From: Alphaproteobacteria bacterium
Lineage (GTDB): Bacteria; Pseudomonadota; Alphaproteobacteria; UBA828
Reading direction: 5' to 3'
Length of the DNA: 5,055 nt
Assembly (NCBI GenBank): GCA_018668475.1
Contig: JABJCZ010000277.1
Span: 1-5,055 of the forward strand
The notes under the pieces are model-generated. The model worked only from the letters and a program-made list of their open reading frames with translations. It was not told where the DNA came from and did not search any database. Both the position numbers and the translations under genes were made by a program. Below, piece by piece: positions 1 through 5,055 of the stretch. The number at the start of each line of letters is the position of its first letter. The stretch's first letter is position 1.

Positions 1-1831
1 GCGGGCCTGCCTCGTCAAACAATTCGGCGAGTTTTTCCGTCATGGTGCCGCCCAGCTGTTCGGCGTCGGTCAACGTGACCGCGCGGTGGTAGTACCGCGT
101 GACATCGTGACCAATGCCAATGGCCAGCAATTCCACCGATGAGTAGGTCTCAATTTCGCGGATCACTTCGCGCAGGTGCTGCTCAAGGTAATTGCGGGGG
201 TTCACCGAAAGCGTGCTGTCATCGACCGGTGCGCCATCCGAAATCACCATCAGAATGCGTCGTTCTTCCGGGCGGCCGATCATCCGGTCATGCGCCCAGA
301 TCAGCGCCTCGCCATCAATATTTTCCTTGAGCAATCCTTCGCGCTGCATAAGGCCAAGGTTGCGTCGGGCGCGGCGCCAGGGCTCGTCGGCTGATTTGTA
401 GATAATGTGGCGAAGGTCATTGAGCCTGCCGGGATTGCGGGGACGCCCCTCTGCAAGCCACCGCTCGCGGGATTCGCCACCCTTCCAGGCCCGGGTCGTA
501 AATCCGAGAATTTCGACCTTCACGCCACAGCGCTCCAGTGTGCGAGCAAGAATATCGGCGCTCATGGCTGCGACCAGAATAGGCCGGCCTCGCATGGAGC
601 CTGAATTGTCGATCAGCAGCGTGACTACCGTGTCGCGAAAGCGGGTCTCTTTTTCCTGTTTATAGGACAGCGGGTGCGTCGGGTTGGTGACAACCCGCGA
701 CAGGCGACCTGTATCCAGCATGCCGTCATCCAGATCGAACTGCCAGGAGCGAACTTGGCGAGCCATCAGCCGGCGTTGCAGCCGGTTGGCGAGTTTGGAA
801 ATGGTGCTTTGCATGTGTGCCAGCTGCTGGTCCAACTGCTGGCGAAGTCGCGTCAACTCGTCCTGGTCGCAGAGGTCCGACGCATGGACGATTTCATCAA
901 ATTGGGCGGAATAGGACTTGTATGGCGGTTGGCCATGTCCACCTTCGCCTTCGCCGGGCTGCATCCGCCGTCGCCCGGAATCATCGGCGTCATCATCGCC
1001 TTCTCCGGCGGATGCTTCGGCGTCGGCATCCATCATTTCTGAAATGTCGGCGTCTTCCGATGAATCAGCGTCCGCATCGGCGGAACTTTCGCCGTCTTCC
1101 TGCTCACCGCTTTGCGCCGAGCCGGGCTCGCCGGCATCTTCCTGATCCTGCTCGGATTCAGACTGTAGCTCGGCATCATCCGGCTCGTCGCTTTCCTCGT
1201 CATCAAGTTCCAGGCCTTCGATGATGCCTTTCAACAAGTCAGCAAAGACGGCCTGGTCCTGTAGGTTGTCCGCTAATTCATCGAGGCGACCCGAAACGCG
1301 AGATTCAAACCAAGGGCGCCAGAGATCGGCCGCAGCCTGGGCGGATTTAGGCAGTGGTTCGCCGGTCAGGTGCTCGCGCATCAAAAGTCCCACTGATTCG
1401 GCCACGGGGACTTCCTCGGAAGACGAAATGTGTTCGTACCCACGAGCCCGGCACCGTTGATCGAGCGCCGACGTCAGGTTGGCGGCAACGCCAGCCATAA
1501 TGCTGCCTCCCAGCGCCTCCACTCGGGCCTGCTCAACAACTTCGAAAATCTGGCGGGCAGTGCGACCGCGCGGCATAGCTCGCAAGTGGGTTGCGTCATC
1601 GTGGTAGCGCAAACGCAAAGCGAGGGCATCGGCAGCACCACGCACCGCCTTCACATCATCGCTCTTGAGTTCGTGGGACGGGTAGGGGAGCTGCGCTTCA
1701 CCTTGCGTCAGTCGAGGAGCCTCGGCGCCGAACGTGACGTTGAGATCATCGGATGAAGTGCGTGCAATAGCGCGCAGCGCCGAACTTACGGCCCGCTGAA
1801 ACGTCTCGGTTGGTGAATCGTCGTGTGGCAA
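1..1831 (-). CDS. cobT: Aerobic cobaltochelatase subunit CobT (3' end cut by window edge)
   Basis: CobT works with the AAA+ subunit CobS and the large subunit CobN to insert Co2+ into hydrogenobyrinic acid a,c-diamide in aerobic cobalamin synthesis; it acts in the cytoplasm. About 610 residues are visible without a stop. They comprise a helical N-terminal region (to about 205), a hyperacidic Asp/Glu/Ser/Ala linker (about 207-291), a Gln/Arg-rich helix, and a C-terminal von Willebrand A domain from about 395. The VWA metal site (MIDAS) is intact: DNSGS at 408-412, a Thr at 445/446 in FTTRAW, and ISDGAPVDD with Asp532. The family is around 630 residues as I recall it, so only a short C-terminal tail should be missing. 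The start is inferred to be TTG at 1831-1829: the frame has a TGA at 1858-1856, there is no ATG or GTG before the conserved TETFQRAV block, and TTG lies 7 bp after the cobS stop behind a GAG/AGGA element. ATT at 1843 is a less likely start. The family call is very secure; the start is moderately secure. Confidence 0.96.
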   Translation of the reverse strand, partial: MPHDDSPTETFQRAVSSALRAIARTSSDDLNVTFGAEAPRLTQGEAQLPYPSHELKSDDVKAVRGAADALALRLRYHDDATHLRAMPRGRTARQIFEVVEQARVEALGGSIMAGVAANLTSALDQRCRARGYEHISSSEEVPVAESVGLLMREHLTGEPLPKSAQAAADLWRPWFESRVSGRLDELADNLQDQAVFADLLKGIIEGLELDDEESDEPDDAELQSESEQDQEDAGEPGSAQSGEQEDGESSADADADSSEDADISEMMDADAEASAGEGDDDADDSGRRRMQPGEGEGGHGQPPYKSYSAQFDEIVHASDLCDQDELTRLRQQLDQQLAHMQSTISKLANRLQRRLMARQVRSWQFDLDDGMLDTGRLSRVVTNPTHPLSYKQEKETRFRDTVVTLLIDNSGSMRGRPILVAAMSADILARTLERCGVKVEILGFTTRAWKGGESRERWLAEGRPRNPGRLNDLRHIIYKSADEPWRRARRNLGLMQREGLLKENIDGEALIWAHDRMIGRPEERRILMVISDGAPVDDSTLSVNPRNYLEQHLREVIREIETYSSVELLAIGIGHDVTRYYHRAVTLTDAEQLGGTMTEKLAELFDEAGP

Positions 1832-1837
1832 AGCAGG

Positions 1838-1846
1838 CTCAATCCT
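1838..1846 (-). promoter_or_regulatory. Putative cobT ribosome binding site overlapping the cobS stop
   Basis: Read on the minus strand, AGGATTGAG ends 6 bases before the proposed TTG start of cobT. Either AGGA (11-base spacing) or GAG (6-base spacing) could pair with 16S rRNA. The element contains the cobS TGA stop, so translation of cobT is probably coupled to termination of cobS, which would fit two subunits of one complex. The match is short, so this is an inference that supports the TTG start rather than proving it. Confidence 0.45.
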
Positions 1847-2846
1847 GCGTTGGCGTCAGCGCTGATGATTCCGGCAGTTCCTGACCGACGCACCGCTGGA
1901 AGTACTCGGCGACGGCGGGTCGTTCCGTCTCGTCGCATTTGTTCAGGAAGGTAACGCGGAACGCGTATCCGATATCCTTGAAGATATTGGTGTTCTCGGC
2001 CCAGTTAATCACCGTCCGCGGCGACATAACGGTTGAGATATCGCCGGCCACAAAGCCCGCACGTGTCAGGTCAGCGACAGCAACCATGGACCTGACAAGC
2101 TTGCGGCCTTCATCGGTTGAAAAGTTTGGTACTTTGGCCACGACAATTTCAACTTCCTCGTCGGGTGCCAGGTAGTTCAGGGTCGCCACAAGGCTCCAGC
2201 GGTCCATCTGGCCCTGGTTGATCTGCTGCGTGCCGTGGTAGAGCCCGGTCGTGTCGCCGAGACCGACGGTATTGGCGGTCGAGAAAATGCGGAATCCGGG
2301 GTGGGCGTGCAGAACCTTGTTCTGGTCCAGCAGCGTCATCTTGCCGTCCACTTCCAGAATGCGCTGAATGACAAACATGACATCGGGACGCCCGGCGTCA
2401 TATTCATCGAATACCAGTGCTACCGGGTTTTGTAGGGCCCACGGCAAAATGCCTTCCTTGAACTCGGTCACCTGCATGCCGTCCCGGACCACAATGGCAT
2501 CCTTGCCGACGAGATCGATACGGCTGATGTGGCTATCGAGGTTAACCCGGACGCATGGCCAGTTGAGCCTCGAGGCAACTTGCTCGATATGCGTCGATTT
2601 TCCTGTTCCGTGATAGCCCTGAATCATGACCCGGCGGTTGAAGGCAAAGCCCGCGAGGATGGCCAGCGTGGTGTCGTGGTCGAAGCGGTAGGTTTCATCA
2701 ACCTCAGGCACATGCTCTTCGGATTCTGAAAATGCGGGCACTTCCATGTCGCTGTCGATGCCGAAAACCTCCCGAACCGAAACCGTAATATCGGGCATGC
2801 GCTCATGTAACGAGGCCGCCTGTGCAGCCGAAGATGACGAAACCAT
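1839..2846 (-). CDS. cobS: Aerobic cobaltochelatase AAA+ subunit CobS
   Basis: CobS is the ATPase subunit of the aerobic cobaltochelatase; with CobT it forms a ring-shaped chaperone-like complex that drives Co2+ insertion by CobN. The 335-residue product has the family's usual length and a close match to its conserved blocks: an N-terminal [14 protein letters not shown] element (here [11 protein letters not shown], 21-31), Walker [10 protein letters not shown] (77-85, Lys83), the [18 protein letters not shown] block (about 101-118), Walker B LVFDEYD (144-150, Asp147/Glu148), sensor-1 STANTVG with Asn192, the [17 protein letters not shown] block (201-217) with a candidate arginine finger Arg216, and sensor-2-like SPRTVI (Arg277). 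The ATG start is preceded by AAGGA (2858-2854) at 8-base spacing. The N-terminal Ser/Ala-rich stretch is slightly longer than in rhizobial CobS. The gene follows the J-domain gene by 66 bp and precedes cobT by 7 bp. All ATPase residues are present, so it should be active. MoxR or NorQ relatives share the fold, but the specific blocks and the adjacent cobT settle the call. Confidence 0.98.
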   Translation of the reverse strand: MVSSSSAAQAASLHERMPDITVSVREVFGIDSDMEVPAFSESEEHVPEVDETYRFDHDTTLAILAGFAFNRRVMIQGYHGTGKSTHIEQVASRLNWPCVRVNLDSHISRIDLVGKDAIVVRDGMQVTEFKEGILPWALQNPVALVFDEYDAGRPDVMFVIQRILEVDGKMTLLDQNKVLHAHPGFRIFSTANTVGLGDTTGLYHGTQQINQGQMDRWSLVATLNYLAPDEEVEIVVAKVPNFSTDEGRKLVRSMVAVADLTRAGFVAGDISTVMSPRTVINWAENTNIFKDIGYAFRVTFLNKCDETERPAVAEYFQRCVGQELPESSALTPTQD

Positions 2847-2912
2847 GGATAGTTCCTTGTGCGTATTGTCGGGATTGTGGGAAGGCAGAGGTAATTCCGG
2901 CCCAAGCCCTCA

Positions 2913-3527
2913 TCAGGACAGTTGTTTCAGGAGATAGGTATAGGCCTGATTGATGGTTTTCAACAGTTCCTCGGATTCCTTCGATCCACCGTTGGCATCC
3001 GGGTGGTGGCGTTTGACCAAAACCTTGTATTGGCGCTTGAGAGATTCGAGGGTGTAAGGGGCATCAAGGTGCAGTGTTTCCAGTGCTTTTACATGTTCCC
3101 CAGTGGGCCGGGGGGCTTCCCGCGCAGACCAGCTATCGCCTTCACTCTGATTACTCGCCTCGCCGAACCATTCCCGCGCAAACCGGTGAAAGTTTTTCTC
3201 CAGATCTTCGTTCGCGGGGGCTTCGCCGGGCGCACTGCCCATTCGCCAGGTGGGGCGATGGCCGGTCAGGTCCTCACGGCGCCAGTTATCAATGTCATCC
3301 TCAGACCAGCCGGAAAAATAGTTCCAAGCCTTGTTGTAGTCTCGCACATGGTCGAGGCAGAACCAGCGCCATTCCCGCAGCGCTGTGGGCGCGCGCGGTG
3401 CCTTGTAGATGCCGTCCTCCGCGCAATCTGAAAATTCGCACAGATGCGCGTCTTCGCCTGGCTCCAGATGAGGGCGATGATACTGGCCTCGGGTTGATGG
3501 CCGCGCGTTGCGGTCTGCGTATGCCAT
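2913..3527 (-). CDS. J-domain (DnaJ-like) protein with N-terminal Cys/His cluster
   Basis: This cytoplasmic protein of about 204 residues has a J domain at its C-terminus (about 145-202). The signature HPD (His175-Pro176-Asp177) follows the basic helix LKRQYKVLVKRHHPD, and a helix ending NQAYTYLLKQL completes the domain. HPD is the motif that stimulates Hsp70/DnaK ATPase activity. It lacks the Gly/Phe region and CxxCxGxG zinc repeats of true DnaJ, so it is a specialised J protein (class C-like). The N-terminal part carries Cys30-x4-Cys35 and, after a KAPR segment, FCLDHV (Cys57, His60), a plausible zinc site, followed by a conserved-looking DYNKAWNYFSGWSEDD block (about 63-78). I recognise this as the J-domain family seen next to cobS in alphaproteobacteria; its client is unknown to me. 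Two starts are possible: ATG at 3527 (used here) or GTG at 3542, five codons upstream. Neither has a clear Shine-Dalgarno sequence. It is the first gene of the cobS-cobT operon. Confidence 0.9.
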   Translation of the reverse strand: MAYADRNARPSTRGQYHRPHLEPGEDAHLCEFSDCAEDGIYKAPRAPTALREWRWFCLDHVRDYNKAWNYFSGWSEDDIDNWRREDLTGHRPTWRMGSAPGEAPANEDLEKNFHRFAREWFGEASNQSEGDSWSAREAPRPTGEHVKALETLHLDAPYTLESLKRQYKVLVKRHHPDANGGSKESEELLKTINQAYTYLLKQLS

Positions 3528-3533
3528 GAGCGA

Positions 3534-3562
3534 AATATGCACTTTGGCGGACCGTCAGACAA
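3534..3562 (-). promoter_or_regulatory. Candidate sigma70-type promoter for the J-domain/cobS/cobT operon
   Basis: On the minus strand, TTGTCT (3562-3557; 4 of 6 to TTGACA) and CATATT (3539-3534; 4 of 6 to TATAAT) are separated by exactly 17 bases. Transcription would begin near 3527, which is the ATG used for the J-domain gene. The -10 element overlaps the alternative GTG start, so if this promoter is real the GTG cannot be the start. The scores are modest in a GC-rich genome, so this remains a prediction. No B12-box-like sequence is seen upstream. Confidence 0.35.
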
Positions 3563-3589
3563 GGTGTGCAACTGCATCAGACCAGATGG

Positions 3590-3616
3590 CCGGGCGCTTG
3601 ACCGCCCGACGCCCGG
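3590..3616. repeat. Nested inverted repeats in the divergent intergenic region
   Basis: CCGGGCG at 3590-3596 can pair either with CGCCCG at 3603-3608 (6 bp, 6-base loop) or with CGCCCGG at 3610-3616 (7 bp, 13-base loop); the two right arms form an imperfect direct repeat, CGCCCGA-CGCCCGG. The two hairpins are mutually exclusive. The element sits mid-way between the J-domain gene and bolA, so it could be an operator read by a dimeric regulator or a structure in a bolA leader. A sequence TTGACC (3598-3603) in the loop resembles a -35 box, but I find no convincing -10 at the right distance. The repeat is seen directly; its function is unknown. Confidence 0.4.
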
Positions 3617-3654
3617 TGCCTCACCATCACCAAAACGAATCGGGGTGTAAGAGA

Positions 3655-3927
3655 ATGACCGTAGCCGAGACAATTCATGCCAAGCTGGCCAAGGCACTTG
3701 CACCGGAAAAACTCGATGTTGAGGACCAGTCGGCACTCCACGAAGGCCATTCCGGCGCTCGTCCGGAGGGTGAAACGCATTTTCATGTGACTGTCGTATC
3801 TGCGGCATTTGCCGGAAAATCGCGGCTTGAGCGACAACGGTTGGTTTTCGGCGCACTGCAAGCCGAAATGGCCGGCCCGGTCCATGCGCTTGGGGTAACC
3901 GCCAAGGCACCGGGCGAAACAGGATAG
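3655..3927 (+). CDS. bolA: BolA family protein (glutaredoxin partner)
   Basis: This 90-residue protein covers the whole BolA domain. BolA proteins form complexes with monothiol glutaredoxins (Grx4 type) and can coordinate a shared [2Fe-2S] cluster, acting in iron/Fe-S homeostasis; some bind DNA through a KH-like fold. Visible features are the loop HEGHSGARPEGETHFHV (29-45), with His29, His32, His42 and His44; the FAGKSRLERQRLVF helix (52-65), which is the most diagnostic block; and the near-C-terminal VHALGVTAKAPGE (76-88) with the invariant His77 used as a metal ligand in BolA-glutaredoxin complexes. The HEGHSGARPEGETHF loop fits the alphaproteobacterial BolA1-like group rather than the IbaG/YrbA type. 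The ATG at 3655 was chosen because the BolA domain begins directly after it; upstream in-frame codons overlap the J-domain gene and look non-coding. The Shine-Dalgarno region is weak (GGGG or AAGAG). The gene is transcribed divergently from the J-domain/cobST operon. Confidence 0.95.
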   Translation: MTVAETIHAKLAKALAPEKLDVEDQSALHEGHSGARPEGETHFHVTVVSAAFAGKSRLERQRLVFGALQAEMAGPVHALGVTAKAPGETG

Positions 3928-3932
3928 AGGAC

Positions 3933-3954
3933 ACCCGGCAGGGTTAGGCCGGGT
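3933..3954. terminator. Candidate bidirectional terminator hairpin between converging genes
   Basis: A perfect 7-bp GC-rich inverted repeat, ACCCGGC (3933-3939) and GCCGGGT (3948-3954), encloses an 8-base loop. It lies 5 bp after the bolA stop and 3 bp before the stop of the converging DUF2889 gene, the expected position for a shared terminator. No T-run follows on either strand, so intrinsic termination would be weak. A competing pairing CCGGCAG (3935-3941) with CTGCCGG (3962-3968) is also possible and reaches into the end of the neighbouring gene. Confidence 0.5.
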
Positions 3955-3957
3955 AGC

Positions 3958-4509
3958 TTAGCTGCCGGCGTCGTACCACTTCGGAAATACTCTTTTGGTA
4001 ATCGGGCTGTTGGCGGCCCAGGAACGGCACGTATCGAGAATCGGGGGGCGCCGACCTCCGAGTTTGGCTTCAAGCTCCTTGCGCATCAGCGGATAGATCG
4101 TCTGAAATGCAACGGTGGCGAGAACCCGCATCAATTCTGACAGATGGGTGCAACCAACGGTGCCGCCAGCCTCGGCGCGCACGGCTTTGTTCCAGCCGGG
4201 GCCGACCCGATGGCCGATCAGCCCTTGAAAGGCGGGGCCTACTTCGCCGCACAGATCAAGCGGCGTCGAGTCCATTGTGGTTTCGACAGCCTGTACAACA
4301 AAGGCGTTATCTACCGTCAATCTGACCCACATGTCGTGGATCGGGTCGCCGGGCTTCAGCGCGCCGCGCCAATCGTTGGATATTTCGTACGTTTTTACGT
4401 CCCGCAGGTTGGCTTCGACATCCCACATGCCGTCCTCGCGCTGAAATCCCTTGGCCTCAATTGAGCGGGTGTGGACATGTTTGCGGTCGGCTGGTGCGGA
4501 AAGAGGCAT
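3958..4509 (-). CDS. DUF2889 family protein of unknown function
   Basis: This soluble protein of 183 residues has no signal peptide or membrane segment. I recognise it as a DUF2889-type protein from the N-terminal HTRSIEAKGFQREDGMWDVEA block (13-33), the PIHDMWVRLTVD block (56-67), and the GCTHLSEL motif (119-126) followed by ATVAFQTIY (131-139). The family has no assigned biochemical role that I can state. Potential metal or catalytic residues stand out: His58-Asp59, Cys87, Cys120-x-His122 and Cys161 in LDTCRSWA. The C-terminal part (145-178) is basic and ends VFPKWYDAGS, as expected for a complete protein. The start is ATG at 4509, with a modest GAG element (about 4520-4518) 8 bases upstream. 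It lies 31 bp downstream of the AEC permease gene on the same strand, so the two are probably co-transcribed, and it converges on bolA. Confidence is good in the family and nil in the function. Confidence 0.85.
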   Translation of the reverse strand: MPLSAPADRKHVHTRSIEAKGFQREDGMWDVEANLRDVKTYEISNDWRGALKPGDPIHDMWVRLTVDNAFVVQAVETTMDSTPLDLCGEVGPAFQGLIGHRVGPGWNKAVRAEAGGTVGCTHLSELMRVLATVAFQTIYPLMRKELEAKLGGRRPPILDTCRSWAANSPITKRVFPKWYDAGS

Positions 4510-4540
4510 CGGGTATCTCGTTTGTAAGGTGGTGTCGAAA

Positions 4541-5055
4541 TCAGGTTGCGGCGAAAACGATGAGAGGCATCAACGCAAAAGCCATGGCGGATGAAATTAC
4601 CACGAGGCTCGCGACTTCCTCTGGGTCGCGTTCATAGTATTGCGCGAACAGATAATTGAACACGGCCACCGGCATGGTGCACATAATGATAAATACGCCC
4701 CGGGCGACTCCCTCAAAGCCAAATGCCTCAGCGAGAGCAAACCCGACAATCGCGCCCATGCCGAGCCGCAGCGCCGAAAGAGCAAATGAACGCCGCAGGC
4801 GCACCACTTTCATGCGCCCAAGCGAAACCCCTAGGGTCATCATCATGAGCGGAATAGTGAAATTGCCGAGCAGGGAGGTCGTGTTGGTGACAAACACCGG
4901 GGGGTTCACTTCCAGCACCATCAAAATGGCGCCGAGGGCCACCGCGTAGGGGATGGGGGCCTTGAGCAGCGGAACCGGCGTTGGCAGGCCCGAATACAGC
5001 CATTGACCGAGTACCAACTGAAGCGTCGCCGATACGGCAAAGAAGCCAATGCCGA
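4541..5055 (-). CDS. AEC-family transporter (auxin efflux carrier-like permease), C-terminal part
   Basis: The window holds the last 170 codons of an inner-membrane permease; the reading frame is open through the right edge, so the start lies outside. AEC-family proteins (TC 2.A.69) are about 300-320 residues with ten membrane helices in two five-helix repeats, and transport small organic anions or related solutes. Here the second half is visible, with hydrophobic segments around LQLVLGQWLYSG, YAVALGAILMVLEV, NFTIPLMMMTLGVSLGRM, LRLGMGAIVGFALAEAFGF, VFIIMCTMPVAVFNYLFAQY and SLVVISSAMAFALMPLIVF. The broken helix TIPLMMMTLGVSLGR and the block MPVAVFNYLFAQYYERDPEEVASLVVISS are characteristic of the family. 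Basic residues cluster between the LGVSLGR and LRLGMG segments, as expected for a cytoplasmic loop. The substrate cannot be predicted. The stop is 31 bp before the DUF2889 gene, suggesting one transcript. Confidence 0.9.
   Translation of the reverse strand, partial: GIGFFAVSATLQLVLGQWLYSGLPTPVPLLKAPIPYAVALGAILMVLEVNPPVFVTNTTSLLGNFTIPLMMMTLGVSLGRMKVVRLRRSFALSALRLGMGAIVGFALAEAFGFEGVARGVFIIMCTMPVAVFNYLFAQYYERDPEEVASLVVISSAMAFALMPLIVFAAT

Noticed and set aside
674..1224. Plus-strand open frames of 122 and 135 residues
   Set aside because: They lie antisense to the acidic and coiled part of cobT, whose translation is unmistakable. Their Arg/His/Ser-rich composition is what the reverse frame of Asp/Glu/Ala codons produces.
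1839..2846. MoxR/NorQ/CbbQ-type AAA+ ATPase as an alternative to CobS
   Set aside because: The [32 protein letters not shown] and NKCDE blocks match CobS, and the adjacent gene is CobT.
2847..2912. Search for a promoter or hairpin between the J-domain gene and cobS
   Set aside because: Apart from the AAGGA ribosome binding site of cobS I see no convincing promoter or stem, so the genes are treated as one operon.
2922..3431. Plus-strand open frame of 169 residues
   Set aside because: It is antisense to the J-domain gene, resembles no family I recognise, and has no sensible ribosome binding site. GC-rich DNA often leaves the opposite frame open.
3598..3603. TTGACC as a -35 box for bolA
   Set aside because: At 17-18 bases downstream there is only TCACCA or CACCAT, a poor -10 match. 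I mention it with the hairpin but do not call a bolA promoter.
3508..3654. N-terminal extension of bolA giving a 139-residue protein
   Set aside because: The added 49 residues overlap the J-domain gene, are rich in Arg/His/Cys with no BolA similarity, and the BolA domain starts normally at the ATG at 3655.
3266..3934. Minus-strand open frame of 222 residues
   Set aside because: It spans the J-domain gene in another frame, the divergent intergenic region and bolA in antisense. The proteins encoded in the correct frames are clear, so this is a shadow.

Overview
The window looks like an ordinary chromosomal segment of an alphaproteobacterium. The evidence is moderately high G+C, a CobS/CobT pair of the aerobic cobaltochelatase type, and a J-domain gene and a bolA gene beside them, an arrangement I recall from several alphaproteobacterial genomes. 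The order or genus cannot be fixed from the sequence; a Rhodospirillales- or Rhizobiales-like host is only a guess.

Layout. The left two thirds (about 1-3527) is a minus-strand operon read right to left: a small J-domain protein with an N-terminal Cys/His cluster (2913-3527), then cobS (1839-2846), then cobT (1831 down to the left edge, where its last few codons are cut off). A 112-127 bp divergent intergenic region with nested GC-rich inverted repeats separates this operon from bolA on the plus strand (3655-3927). bolA converges on a DUF2889-family gene (minus, 3958-4509) across 30 bp that hold a perfect 7-bp hairpin. Upstream of the DUF2889 gene, on the same strand, is the C-terminal half of an AEC-family permease (4541 to the right edge).

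How the genes work together. CobS (AAA+ ATPase) and CobT (acidic linker plus VWA/MIDAS domain) are the chaperone-like motor of the aerobic cobaltochelatase. With CobN, which is not in this window, the motor inserts Co2+ into hydrogenobyrinic acid a,c-diamide during B12 synthesis. No other cob gene is present and no cobalamin riboswitch is apparent upstream, so the pair seems to be expressed apart from the B12 regulon, together with a J-domain protein. BolA is a partner of monothiol glutaredoxins in Fe-S/iron homeostasis and is divergently transcribed. The DUF2889 protein and the permease appear to form a separate, functionally unassigned transcription unit.

I see no mobile element, CRISPR array, tRNA or rRNA gene. 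Nothing here is clearly a new system. The points most worth a second look are the J-domain/CobST linkage, the non-ATG start of cobT, the possible leaderless start of the J-domain gene, and the structured divergent intergenic region.
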